Assembly (NCBI RefSeq): GCF_036417845.1
Contig: NC_090013.1
Coordinates: 377,001-441,000 of the forward strand
DNA: 64,000 bases
From: Apteryx mantelli
Lineage: Eukaryota; Chordata; Aves; Apterygiformes; Apterygidae
Reading direction: 5' to 3'
Shown here: positions 11,974-24,201 of the stretch, in pieces
Layout: every line of letters starts with the position of its first letter
How positions within the stretch are numbered: position 1 is the first letter of the stretch
Program-made: the position numbers and the translations under genes
Notes under the pieces: generated by a model
The model's input: the letters and a program-made list of their open reading frames with translations, nothing else
Databases searched by the model: none
What the model was told of the DNA's origin: nothing

Positions 11974-14900
11974 CTAAAATATCCTCTTCCGCTTCAGGTA
12001 GGAGTCTGCGTAGTGCCCGCCGAGGCCCTGCGAGTGCTGCCCGACGTAGCAGCCCTCGGGGCTGGGCTCCGGGGAGGGCAGCAGGTGGGAGAAGGCCCGC
12101 TTCTGGCCGCCGACGGGGGTCTGGAAGAGAGAGACGCGGCGGTCAGCCCGGGAGGAGCGGCACAGGGACGCCGGCGAGCTCGGGGGCGGCGTGCTCCGCT
12201 CTGACCTTGGAATGGGAGCTGTGCGAGTGGCTGTTTGGTCCTAAGCCCAGGATACTGTCTCCAGAGCCCACCGGTGGCATCCCAACGGCCTGGAAGAGGA
12301 GGGAAGGGCACCGGTTAGCAGCACGGGCCTGGCCGGGGCGATTACCCCACCAGGCTGCTCCCAGCGGCCAGAGCGGAGTATTTCCAGGCCCGCAGGACGC
12401 CGGTGGGAAGATCCCTCGCGGCCGCTGGAGACTGAAGCGGCAGCCCACCTTGTTCAGGTGACTCTGCTTAAGCCCCGCTTGAAGGCCACTGGTGAAGTAC
12501 GAACTGGGAGATCCTGAGTAGAAGGGCGGCAGCGGGGGCCCCAAGGCGCCTCGCTCGAACCCCGGTGATGCTGCTGCTGAGATCTGGAAGAGAAACGGCT
12601 CCACGTTACAAGCGAGGACAACCACGGACCCTAGAGACAGGGCCGGCACCAGCATCGGCGTCTCGCTAGCTTCCCCACCCTTCCCTGGGCTCCTCTTTGC
12701 CGGTTAGATCCCCTTAATGCTCAGGAGGTTTACCTTGTGCCTGCTGTGCCCAAAGCCACCCAGGATGGGCCCGGCGTGGTCTCTCGTCTGGGGATAAATT
12801 CGGGATCCCAAGTCCTTCCGGGAGAGGAGACAGACAGACGTTAGAGGAGCCGGGCGCTGCAGGCAGGGAGGGCCTTCTCTTGGCTACGCAAGGAGGGAGC
12901 AGCCAGGCCCCAGCTCCGAGAGCAGGAGGATCCTTCCCACCAGACCTCCAGAGCCAGGGGGATGGACGGATACCCACCGGCTGGTAGTCAAAGGCATAGC
13001 TGTCTCCTGCCAGCCCAGGGGAGGGTAGCAACGGGTCGGACTGTGAAATCCTGGGGTTGGAGACGTTTCCCAGCACTCCAGCCTTCAGATTAAACGCTTT
13101 GTTGGCGCCACCTACAAGCAGAGCGTTACCCGTCGGCAGGGAGGCAGGGCGCCAGGCAGGGGTGGAGCTGGCTCCCGTTCAGAGCCGGCTGTGCAGGAGG
13201 CAATCCGCCCGGAACAGGCCTGCTCCTCCCTGCCCTTCACCCCCAGGGAGAGGCAGCTCCGCCACGGAAATTCACAGCCCCAAGGATTTCCTGCTCCGCT
13301 TGGAGGAGCCATCCCCAGAGGGATGGCTGGAAACAGAGGGAGCGGGACAGCCAACGGCGCTAACGCATCCCTTCCCCCATCGCTCCGGTCACGCACGGCG
13401 GCGTCCCCAGCACCCACCTCCCAGGCTGTTTGCCGGAAGGAGACTGTGCAGGTTTAGGTAAGGGTTGAGAGGGATCTTGAAGTCTTTGGGCGGCTCCCCC
13501 AGCAGCGAGACCTACGAGGAAAACGGCCAAGGGAATCAGACTGCACCCCAAGAGGCAGGAAGGGAAACCAGCATTAAATTACAGCGGAGGACCGTGACGG
13601 TCCGCCGCAGCGCAGAGCCTGGAGGTGCCGCTGACTTAAGGGACGCGCCGAGACACCAGAAGCACCACGGCACGGCAGGGGCAGGACGGGCCGGCTGCCG
13701 ACAGAGCCGATCTCTTACCCCGGATGCGGGAGGCCCGTTCTCGCTCTGCTTTGGTTTCTGGAGGCCACTGATGACGGATCCCAGAATGGAGGTGGTGAGG
13801 CCCTGCAGGGCAGGCGGCGTTACCGTCGGAGGGGGCAGCTGGGGCACCTGCGCGCCCATCACAGAGCTCTCGCGATCGACCCCCACGGGTCCCAGGAAAG
13901 GCGCCAGGGGCACGTTTCCAGAAGGCAAAATAGGTGACTTCACGTGCCCCTGTGCCATGTCGCCGGCCAAGGGGCCGCCTGGGGAGAGAAGAACAGCGAT
14001 GGCACCGCTTCACAGGCGCCGGCACCCGGCTCCGTCTGGGCTTTCAGCCTTTCTCCCCCTCTCCTCCAGGCCACACGAGCTGCCTTCCCCAGAGAGCGGC
14101 TACAGCCTCATCTAGCGCTGGCATCCACCGCTCGTGCTCCATCAAGGCAGATAAACCCAAGTCCAGCTACCTCCACTCCTCCCACCCACCTCGGGGGGTC
14201 CCTGGGGCCTTCCCACCCCCACGGCACAGGGACCGCCGGGTCTAGGGTCTCAAAGCCGCACCAAGCCCGGCGATCCCCGCTCGCGCCCCTTCCCCGCGCT
14301 CGAGGGGAAGGGGAAGCGACACCTGGCTCGCAGCAGGGGCCGCAGGGCCGGCGCCTCGGAGCCGAGCCGTTACCTGAGGGAAGCTCCGGCAGGAGCTGGC
14401 CGGCAGGCTGGGCTGGGGCGCTCGCCAAGCCCAGGGCGCCGTGCGTCAGGGAGCTCAGAGGAGAGTCGCCCAGGATCCCGGGCTTCTGCAAACAACAGCG
14501 GGAGATCAGCCCCGGGCGCGGCGCCGGGGCTGCACGCCGGGGACGGAGCCGAGCCATGGGAGCGCTGCAGGAAGCCGGCCCGTCTGCGGCACGAGGCACA
14601 CTTAGAGCGGAGCGTGGGACCCTAAGCTACGGAGGCATCGGAACGGCTCGAGGCCGCAGGCAGCAGCTGGCCGCCTGGTTAGGAAGCGCCTCACAGTCCG
14701 ACGGCTCAAACAGCTTCCCCTTCCGGACCCCGCTGCCGTGCCGAGGGCTGGAGCGGGGAGCGAAGGCCCTCCCGAGACCTGGGCACAGGGCAGCCATGAG
14801 GAGGGGGGTTCCACACGTTGCTGGACAGTGCAAGCGCATCGCCCAGTCGCTCTGCAGGAAGGAGGCAGCAGAAATTGCAGCGCTTGTGGGAACCAGCCAG

Positions 14901-17900
14901 CTGCTCAGGGGAGCGGACGAAACCTGGCAGCGAGCGCTCAGCTCAGCAGGCAGCACGCAGACGCGCAGGACTCGAGATCACCACCGTTAGCTAAAGCTCA
15001 GCACGCACACACTGCACGGCTCAACTGCTCCGGCAAAGCACAAAGAGGAACACGCCACAGCCACCACTTGTCTCTCTATTGACGCATTTGCATTTCAAAG
15101 CTCTCCCTGGAGGGCCCAACAGGGAGACGGGCTACAATTTCATGGTTCCTTAAGCAGCAAATACAGAGAAGAGCATCAGGGAGCTACTTCCCAGTTCAGC
15201 ACCCGCTTTTCTTCAAACCGGGCCGTTGAGAGCCGGAACAAAGGTCCCCATCCACCTGCCCTGGGTGGGAATTGCCTGCTGACCTGGTAAGCTCAGAGTG
15301 AGTCCAAGAGAGACACGTGCTCACCTCTCCTCACACCCCCAGCGCCGCCCCGACGCCTCTGCGGCCCAAGCCAAGCGAAGGGAGCAGCTGGTCCGAGGCT
15401 CCTGAGCGGAGGCGGAGGCCAGACGGGCTGCCCAGCCGGACCCCCGCGCCCCTCGGAGAGGAGCCGGCCAAGCCGCGACTGCCCACAGGCCCTTGCCGAG
15501 CTCCCCAACAGGCTCGGAGCTGCGTGCTCCAAGGCGAAGAGGAACACGCTGGAGCAGCGGCTTGCTTCTCCCCCGCAAGCCAGGGCTGGAGACCGCTCCG
15601 GCGTACCGGAGGGGTCCTCCCGCAGGGCTTCCCTCTCCCGGGCCCGGCCGTGGTCGCTGCCTAGTCCTAAAGGAGGATCTAGGCCAGGCGCTGGGGGAGT
15701 CCTGGCGCTGCCCCTCCGCACCACGCACACGGCACAGCACGCGCAGGCTGCCTCCTACCGCTCACATGGAATACGGCTTGGTTTTCCTTGTTCTGCAGCA
15801 GCTGTGTCCAGACCTGGTTCTGCAGTAACAGGGAGTTCCCAAGCAATGCCTTCTGGGGCAGAAAGCACAGCGAGAAAGACCAGAAAGACAGAGGTCACTC
15901 AGAGGAGGGAGGTGAAAAACCAAGCGCGCTGTGGTTCGAAATGAAGCAAGAGATGCAGGGACAGCAAGAAGCAAACCAGGCGGATTTCTAAAGTGGTGAG
16001 GAGTTCTGACTCCTTTCTCTGTTTGAGTGTCTGGCACCTGGGGAGAAGCAACCAAGACATTCAGAAGACACCACTGAGGTGCACGAGCCTGACTGGAGAT
16101 ACTGGGCAAGGCGGACATCGGGGGTGCTCACGTCGACCATGCAAAATGGCCACACTAATGTGGAAATCAGCAACCAGTAAAAGTCTGGCAGTGGCACGAG
16201 TCTGTCCTGCAGAAAGGCACAGCTAAAATACCTAAAAAGGTGCACGTACACAAAACAAGACGACCGCCTCGTCATTAAACAGCGAGGTTTGAGACACCTC
16301 TGTACACCTGCCGCCCCAGAGGTACGAGCAGATTCACTTCACCTCACGGGGCGACACGGCCGGGAGCGCAGCGGGTTCGGGAGCGCTCTGTCACTACAGC
16401 GGCGGACGTCTCGTGGCCCCAGAGCCAAGGGGAGCGCGCAGCAGCGAAAGCGCCGCTTACCTGCTGAGCCTGGGTTTGGTTCTGCAGCGCCAGCTGGAGG
16501 AGAGCCGTGGAGAGGGCTGGGTTGGTCACGAGCGGCACGGAGGGAGCAGCACCAAGGATCCCTGGAGAGAAGAGAAGCGCGATGAACCGCCTGCCGCAGC
16601 GCGGACACCCACCGCCTTTGCTCTTCGCCCGGGAGCCAGGCACGCAGCCTCACCCTGTTTTCCTCCGACAGCTCCATGAAGCAGGGGGTTGAGCAGCAGC
16701 TGGAGTGAAGCAGGATTTCCCAGACTGTTGAGAATCTGGAGGATATTTGGTTCGGGCAGGAGCCCTTTCCCACGATTCAGCGCCTTAAAAAAAAGCAGCA
16801 AGTCAAGAGCAGGCACCTGGTTTCGAGGCTTCCACCACAAGAGGCCATGGAGAACCTGCCGACTTCACCCTGCGCTCTCAGCGAGATCGCACCCCAGTGT
16901 TTTGTTGGAGCGCAGGGAGGGAGGGAATCGCTGACCCAAAGCAAAGCCGAGGCCCTTGCATCCCTGAGGTCCCTGAAAGCCCTGCAGCAGCCATACAGTC
17001 AGCTGTCGCTATCGGCCGTCTACACCTTGGGGTGTGCAGGATGTGTAAGGCTCAAAGTGCACATGGAGGGAAAACAGACCCTTCCAGAGGTTCTGCCTTC
17101 GCAAACTGACGCTCGAAGGGGCAAACCAACAAGCGCGGCACGTGACAGGCAAGGCTCTCTATGCAGAACAGCCGCTCAGTTTCTGCGGCAACGAACATTT
17201 TGCCGTGAATTCTGCTCCTGTGCACAGGAACCGCCACCTTAGCAACAGGAGAATTTGTGCCCCACTTCCTTCAACCAGATCCTGAATCTGGGAGCACTAG
17301 CGCGCCGGGGTTTCTGTGCCGGCTAGCCCCTGCAGCGTGCAGTAGATGCCCAGAAGCAGGAGCTACAGGCAACAGAAGGAAGCGTCGTAGGTGATCCAAA
17401 GGGAAGTCTGCTCGGATTGGGCATGCTGCCAGCGAGCCGAACTACAACAGCCTGTTCTGGGCTGGATACCCAACCCCGGGAAGGTTCAAGGAGCGGCCGC
17501 TGCGACCTGTCACGGATGACAGCAGGCTGAGCAGGGGAGAGGGTGCGAGGAGGAGCTAACCAGGGTTTGCTCCAAGAGCCGTACGCGCAAGCCTTACTGT
17601 TGCCTGCGCAGCGATCAGCGCGGCCAACATGCTGCGCCCAGGAGGGCCGGGGGCGCAGAAGGAGACTCGGACGTGGTTCCCGGCGAGCGGCAAACCATCT
17701 GTAGCCTGCTGGACCATCTCCGCCACCTCTGCTGACTCATACTCCAGGACCGCGAAGCCTTTCAGCTGGCCATCCTGACCGTACGCCAGCTACACAAAAA
17801 CAAAGCCGTGAAGAGGAGGCTTAGCACAACGGGAAGGGAGCGCACGGACTGCCAACACGCAAAGGCCGCAAAGCCGGAGAGGTCCTCGCGTGCTGCTCCG

Positions 17901-20900
17901 AGCCAGCAGGACCCCGGGGCTCAGCGCTCTCCGGGCTGTCGGCCTTCCCAGCACAGGGTCAACCCGGGCGTCAGCGTGAAGCGCAAAGCACCTGGATCTC
18001 AGCAGAGAGGATGAGAAGCGCTCGCGGAGACTGCGCCCCAGGGAAAGTGCCGCCTCCCCCGCCCGGCACTCACCTGACAAAACGTCGGCGCACAGGCCGC
18101 GGAGAAGACCTGCCTCAGCTCCTCGAGGTCCGTGTAGTTATGGGGCAGCTTATCCACGCACAAGCACTTGGAATGGATGAGGTCTAACGTCAGCTGGTTG
18201 ACATCCGTCCAGTGGACGTACAGAGTCCGTGTGCCTAGCTGCTTGCCCAGGAGGTCAGATTTTGCTCTGGCCGCAGAATCCTTCTTCATGTATTCCACAA
18301 AGCCATAGCCTTTGGAGTGTCCCGTCTTCTCGCTGTAAACGAGGAAGCAGCGCTCCAGGTTCCCAAAGGGCCGGACCAGCTCCTCAAACTGCTGCTGCGT
18401 GTAGAGCTGCGGGAGGTTGGCGATACACAGCAGCGCATCCGTGGGCTGCAGCTGCACCGAGATCTCCTTGTCCCGGAGTTTGCTCAGGTGGAATTTCTTG
18501 ATGGCGGACTCCGCCTGCTCCCCGTTGAGCAGGGTGACAAACGCTGCAAGAACAGACAAGCCCAGAGCAAAGCGTTAAACCGGGAAACGCAGCGAGATGC
18601 CGCCGCACGTCTCCGCAAGGCCGCTCACACTCGGATCCGCGCTCTCAGTCTCGTTTTGCCCGTGGATGCAAAGCCACCAGCCCAGCCGTGGGGACCGGCG
18701 AGCGGGGTCGATGCGCAGAGCGCTAAGCTCCAGCTAACTGGGGGTAACCTGCCCTTCCGGCCTCCCCGCAACACTGGCACGCTCTGTTAGTGCCCAAAGC
18801 CCAGACAACGTTTCATGCACTCATGCTTCTCTCGGACAAGGCAGGAGCCTGACCCTAAGCACTGTTTAAGCCACCGAGGTCTCTGCTAGTGCTGGCTGGT
18901 TAAATCAGACGTGACAACTCTCAGACTTGGAGAACTTGTAAAGCGAAGACTCATGCAACGTGTCGGATGGCCCTTTCCCGGTGTTGCATGCTCCTGAGCC
19001 TCTGGGGAAACGACGGGGCCTGGGACGGTACCTCCGGCGACACCCGCCACAGAACGGCCACGGGCGGCCTCGGTCCTTCGTCCCAACCGCCCGCCCCTCA
19101 CGCATCCGGCCGGCCGGCCGAGCGCCCAGCATGACAGCAACCTCATGCAACTCCAGAAGCTTTTCCTGTCCACGGGAACCTTCAAGCGCGAGAGGCTGGC
19201 GGAGCGCTCGCGGGAGTGCAGCCCTGAGGGGCCGCCGGGAGAGCGCCAGGGACTCGGCCGAGAACCCTCGGTTCAGCAGTGAACAGGAAAAGCGTCCCTG
19301 CGGTTTCGTAAAGCAACGCAATCCCATGCTGCACGTACAAAGTCTCCCGGGGCTCTAAGCCCCACAGCTTCTAATTTTCCGACTGACGACACTAGCCACC
19401 TCACAAATAGGATCCAATGTGCACAACTGAAGAAAAGACCATACACAAGGCACAGTAAGAGCGGGACATTTATACAGAACAAGATCAGAGCGCTAGGTGC
19501 TCGGGTACGCGCTCGAGGTAAGACCGCGGCTCCTGGAAGCGCGGGCCCGGCCTTCCCCGAGGAAACGAGGAAGCGAAAGAGCCGCCGGGAGATGCAGCGG
19601 GGTGCGGAGGGCCGGCTCACCCGCACGGCGCCCCGTGGGGGCCGAGTCCCGGGGGCTCCCGGCTACGGCCTTCGCGCAGAGCTCCCCGTCACGGGAGACG
19701 CCCGCTTCGCAAGAGCAGCTTACTCACCAGTCCCTTTGTATTTGTCCACAAAGCAGTATTTAAGTTCGTAGTCGCTCAGCAGATCGTGAACTTCCTGTAT
19801 AAACAGAGTTTAAAAAAAAAAAAAAGAAAGTCAGCTACCAGGGAGAACGAAGCAGCAGCAGGACCCTCCGCATCCAGCCCCCTCCCAGGGAAAGTGCAAA
19901 CCCAGCCCAGGCGCAGACCCGCGTTTCAGCTTGCGGCGCTGCAGAGACTCGCTGCCACCCAGCGACACCTCGTTGCTCCACGCGGGGTGGAGAAATTCCG
20001 CTCCGGTGAGCGCTTCTGAGCCCTCATCCCGCAGGGAAGAGCTGCCGGGATCGCCGACAAGAAGCCACGGCCGGTTCCTTCCCCCCTGCGCAGCAGGGAG
20101 CGAGCTGGTCCCAGCCGGCCGCGGCGCCGGCCAGGAGGGAGGCGGCACCTGCCAAGGCAGCAGGGCCGCCGCGGGCTGAGCAAACACAGCCCAGCAGAGC
20201 TGCTCCGGGGCTGGGCGAGGCGGGTCCGGGCTTCGCAGGAAAGCAGAGGCTCGGGCAGGGCTCGCGGCCGCCTGAACTGGAAACCGCCTGGCGCGTGGAG
20301 TTTATCCCTCGTAAAAATCACCTGGGACACAGGGATTCTTGCAAGGTACCCCAGAGGCGCGCTTTCACCTGCTCTGCTCCCAAACACGCTGGAAGAAAGC
20401 CAAGCACGCCTGTTCCAAAATCAGCACGCAACCCCAACCACCTCCTGGTCCTAATCGCGCTTGGAGATTAACACAACACCGCACGCTAAAAAACTGCCTT
20501 TCAAATCAGTGTTTCCCCGCATCTTCAGAGCGCCCACAGGCAACTCCCCGAAGGGAGCAGCGTCACCTCAGCCGTCCCCACTTTAACGCCCCGAGGGCCT
20601 TTAGCACTGCCTAGGCCCGTCAGCCGGAAGGCTCCGACGCTATAAACCGCTTATTCCCCAACGAGGACGCGGCAAGGGCCGGGCAGCGCGCTGCACCGCT
20701 GCCGCAGGCAGCATCTTCGAACCGGTCCTTCAGCACGCTGGCAGCGCTGCAGCCCGAGGCCTTGCTCAAGACTTTGTCCTCATCTAAGTGCTGTAAAATG
20801 ATTTACGGGCCTCGAGCCTCTCAGCCGCTGCCAGCAGACAATTAACTCCATTTTAGGGAGTGGAAAAAAAAAAAAAAAAAACAGGCGCAGATAGGGAAAT

Positions 20901-23282
20901 TACTTCAGCGCTGAGTTCACAGGAAACGGCGCAGCACAAAGCAGAATCCAAAAATCCAGACGCCAGGTCCCTACTCCAGCCGCGGTGCCGCGTCCCTCGG
21001 AGAAACACCGCGGGGAGAGCGGAAGCAGAGCCGTGCCTGGACTGCGGCACCCCGCAGCCGCGAGCGAAGCGCTGGAGATGCCCCAGAAATGGGGTTCACG
21101 AGGACTTCCGCAAAGCCCCGCTGCCCTCCCGAACCTCATCCAAGCTCCCGCACACGGAGCCCACCGGGAGCACAAGCCACGCTGGAAAAAGCGAGCAAAG
21201 TCTGCTACAAGAGATGGGCGCTCCAACCACTGAGGGATAAATGCAAACATTCACCACGTTTTTAACAGCTCAGATCAAGCTCAGTAAGATTTCTGACTGC
21301 AAAACGGGTTCTTTGGTTGGCCCGTGAGCTTTCGCTAGTGAAAGGAGCGGCTTGCTGTGACTTTCAAGGTTCGTTTGAAGAAGATGCTCAGGACACATTA
21401 AACAGGGCTGGTTGCTTCCCGGAGGCCTGCTCAGAACCAGATGATCCTATTCAAGCGCTAACGGGAACCTGTTCCTCCCTCAGGAGCTTTGGGAGCCAGG
21501 AGAGGACCAAGCCGTGGTGCAGCAGAGACAGACTTCCCGCATGGTAACGCGCCCAGCGCTCCCCAGGAGCAACCTCAAATCCGGATTCAAAGATCCCGAC
21601 CAGTAAGTTGGATATAAAGGACGCCAAAGCAGTCAGCACAGTACAAGAGAGAGAACGAGACTTTCCACTCCGCTATTCGCAGCGGGACACAGCGGGAAGG
21701 GCTCCGGGAAAGGACGGGTGACCGGAGGGAGAGAAGCCGCGCTGCAGAAGAGCCGGACGCAGGGGGAGGCAGCTCGCACGCCCACGCTGCGGGGGTGTCT
21801 CCAGCCCCCCACTTTTCCGTCCAACTTCAGTAACGGCTGTAACCTCCCCAGCACTGGGAATATTAAACATTTCGGAGCTGTGTCGACGCTCCGCTCATTC
21901 CAGCGGGCGCTGGCTGAGCCGCTGCAAGGAGGAAGAGTGAGGCTGAAGGGGAGCGGCAGGGCACTTGGCACGTGAGAAAAGGTCAGCAGGCATTTGTGAA
22001 GGCTGCAAATCTCGGCTTTCCCGGGCGTGGGAAGGACCAGGGCTCAAATCTCAGCCAAGGAACAGCCATCGGAGAGGCAAACGGAGCAGCACGCTATCAC
22101 TGGACGTAAACAGACCACGCAGCTGCAAGGTTACATCACCCAGCGCCGGCACGGAAGGAAAAGGAAACGGCCTCGTCGCCAGAGGGTTAAACCAACAGAG
22201 CCGGGGACACGGCAGCTCGGAGCCGGCAGCCAGGGCAGAGTTCAAAGAGCTCCGCAGGATCACCGGAGACCCGGACGCTGGATCCGCTGCTGCTACGGGA
22301 CTGCAGCCCTGCCCCAGCTGCCGGCTTCCAGACCCGCCTCCCGCACGCATGTCTCGCCCAGAGAGCCACGACTGCCCCGTCCTGCTCCCCCCCGCTGCTT
22401 CTGTGTCCCCCCCCCCCCAAACCTGCCCCCCACCCACGACCTCCAACCCCCGTTCCCGTGGCCCCCATGGGCCCTCCCCAGTCCTAGAGGACCCTCACAA
22501 GGCCTCACCCCTCCCCATGGCCCCCAAAAGGCCTCAACCCTCCCCTCAGTCCCCAGCTGAGCTCCCAGCCCCACTGACCCTCCTCAGGCCCATGCTTAGC
22601 CCCACCGGCTCCCCAACTTAGGTCCAGGTCCCAACCCCTCTCTCAGCCCCAGCCCCATAGACTCCCCTCCCACCTCAGCTGCAGGCCTGGCCCCACGGAC
22701 CCTCCCTCAGCCCCAGCCCCATAGACCCCCCCCTCTGGCTGCCTCAGCCCCAGGTCCCAGCCTCACAGATCCCCCCCCCCTTCAGGCTCAGCCCCAGCCC
22801 CATGGACCCCCTTCCCACCTCAGCACCAGGCCCAGCCCCACAGAACCCTCTTAGACTCAGCCCCACACCTGACCCCGACCCTGGCCCCAGTCTCATGGGT
22901 CCCCCCTCAGCCTCAGCCCTCGCCCCAGCCCCACTGAACCTCCCTCCCGCCTCAGCTCCAGCTCCAGCCCCGGCCCCACGGACCCCCCTCATCTCCAGCC
23001 CCAGGCTCCGGCCCCCCTCAGGTTCAAGTTCAGGCCCCCCCCACCCCGGTGCCCGACCCCGGCCCGCACCTGGTTGCTCACGTCGGCCGGCAGCCCGCGG
23101 ATCAGGACTTTGCGGCGGTTGCGGAACTGCCGGGCGCTGCGCTCCAGGCGGCTCCGCACCTCGGCCGGGTCGAGCGCCGGCAGCTCCTCCTCGGGGGCGC
23201 GGCCCAGGCCCAGGCTCGGCCCCGGCAGCTCCGGGCTCGGCACCACCACGGCGCCCGCCGCCGACACCGCCGCCGCCGCCAT
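11974..23282 (-). CDS. RAVER1: RAVER1, ribonucleoprotein PTB-binding 1
   Basis: Fifteen coding exons fit: 23282-23070, 19794-19728, 18543-18074, 17789-17598, 16783-16654, 16561-16461, 15852-15766, 14485-14374, 13978-13719, 13511-13418, 13111-12978, 12814-12734, 12583-12449, 12289-12206 and 12120-11974 (stop 11976-11974), about 768 aa. Three RRMs are visible. RRM1 has KVLIRGLP and KGTAFVTLL, RRM2 has LLCIANLP and KGYGFVEYM, and RRM3 has CLCVDKLP and KGFAVLEYE. Four motifs of the PTB-binding [SG][IL]LGxxP type occur: GILGAAP (about 358), GILGDSP (423), SLLGEPP (546) and SILGLGP (704). The end is basic, YLKRKRIF. The family is a nuclear co-repressor of PTB-regulated splicing that can also bind vinculin and alpha-actinin. 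The ATG sits in AAGATGGCGGC, a typical YY1-type start context. Confidence 0.95.
15766..15852 (-). CDS. RAVER1: Probable cassette exon of RAVER1 (29 codons)
   Basis: An open block of exactly 87 bases has a CTGCCCCAG acceptor and a CAT/GTGAGC donor, and it begins and ends in phase 0. It encodes [20 protein letters not shown] then NKENQAVFH. It lies between the exons for [11 protein letters not shown] and KPGILGDSP, which are contiguous in the human protein as I recall it. Skipping it keeps the frame. It is Leu/Gln-rich and could extend a helix next to the PTB-binding motifs. Confidence 0.6.
19795..23069. other. RAVER1: RAVER1 intron 1
   Basis: This 3.3-kb intron has no supported exon. From 22370 to about 23040, next to exon 1, it is a degenerate C-rich repeat of CCCCAGCCCCATGGACCCCC type. 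The rest is unique-looking GC-rich sequence with one 18-base A-run near 20864. Confidence 0.6.
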
Positions 23283-23349
23283 CTTGGGCACCCGCCGCCT
23301 CCTGGGACCATCGAGAGGCAGGCAGCGGAGAGAGAGGCGCCAACACGCC

Positions 23350-23560
23350 GCCGCCCGATTGGCCCGCCGCGACCGCGCCCACGCGGCAGCACCCGGGGCG
23401 CTCATTGGACAGAGCGAAAAAAACAATCCGCCAGCACCGACGCCGACCATTGGGCAGAGCGAGCCCACCGGCCCCTCATTAGCATTTCGCCTCCTGATTG
23501 GCCAGAACAGGACGAGCCTCGCTTTCACCGCCCCTCGACCCTTACTGGCTTATTGGGACC
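23350..23560 (-). promoter_or_regulatory. RAVER1: RAVER1 promoter with five CCAAT boxes
   Basis: ATTGG on the plus strand (CCAAT on the RAVER1 strand) occurs at 23358, 23404, 23449, 23497 and 23552, with steps of 46, 45, 48 and 55 bases. The array begins about 75 bases upstream of the ATG in a CpG-rich region. It fits an NF-Y-driven housekeeping promoter. No TATA box is apparent. Confidence 0.65.
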
Positions 23561-23589
23561 CCGCCCCTCTTCGAGGACACGCCCCCTCG

Positions 23590-24110
23590 GTCTAGAGCGC
23601 CCCCACCCTATAGTGACCCCAATGACCCCTTGCCCTACAGTGACCCCGAACCCCCTGCCCTATAGTGACTCCAATGACCCCTTGCCCTACATTGACCCCA
23701 AACCCCCTGCCCTACAGTGACCCCAATGACCCCCTGCCCTACAGTGACCCCAATGACCCCTTGCCCTACAGTGACCCCGAACCCCCTGCCCTATAGTGAC
23801 TCCAATGACCCCTTGCCCTACATTGACCCCAAACCCCCTGCCCTATAGTGACCCCAATGACCCCTTGCCCTACAATGACCCTGAACCCCCTGCCCTATAG
23901 TGACCCCAATGACCCCTTGCCCTATAGCGACCCCAAACCCCCTGCCCTACAGTGACCCCAATGACCCCTTGCCCTACAGTGACCCTGAACCCCCTGCCCT
24001 ATAGTGACCCCAATGACCCCTTGCCCTACAGTGACCCCAATGACCCCTTGCCCTAGAGCGACCCCAAACCCACCTGCCCTATAGCGACCCCAGCCTCAGC
24101 CCCCCCTTCC
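23590..24110. repeat. Minisatellite between RAVER1 promoter and TYK2 3' end
   Basis: About 19 units alternate between TAGTGACCCCAATGACCCCT and GTGACCCCGAACCCCCTGCC, each ending in TGCCCTATA or TGCCCTACA, with a step near 27 bases. It fills the whole spacer between the CCAAT array and the end of TYK2. Confidence 0.9.
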
Positions 24111-24195
24111 CCCAGGTGCCCTGAGTGCTGCTGCCCCACACCCCCAGGAAACGCGGGGTGCCGGATGCCGAGAGGAGACGGGGGCCGTTACATCC

Positions 24196-24201
24196 TTTAT
24201 T
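24196..24201 (-). terminator. TYK2: Poly(A) signal of TYK2 (AATAAA)
   Basis: The plus strand reads TTTATT, a canonical AATAAA on the minus strand 1.6 kb after the TYK2 stop. It implies a long 3'UTR across 24200-25802. No competing gene is seen in that interval. Confidence 0.7.

Noticed and set aside
22744-23382. Alternative upstream coding exon in RAVER1 intron 1
   Set aside because: The frames follow a C-rich repeat. RAVER1 exon 1 already ends in phase 0 at 23070 and joins 19794 with the human-like junction SNQ/EVHDLL.
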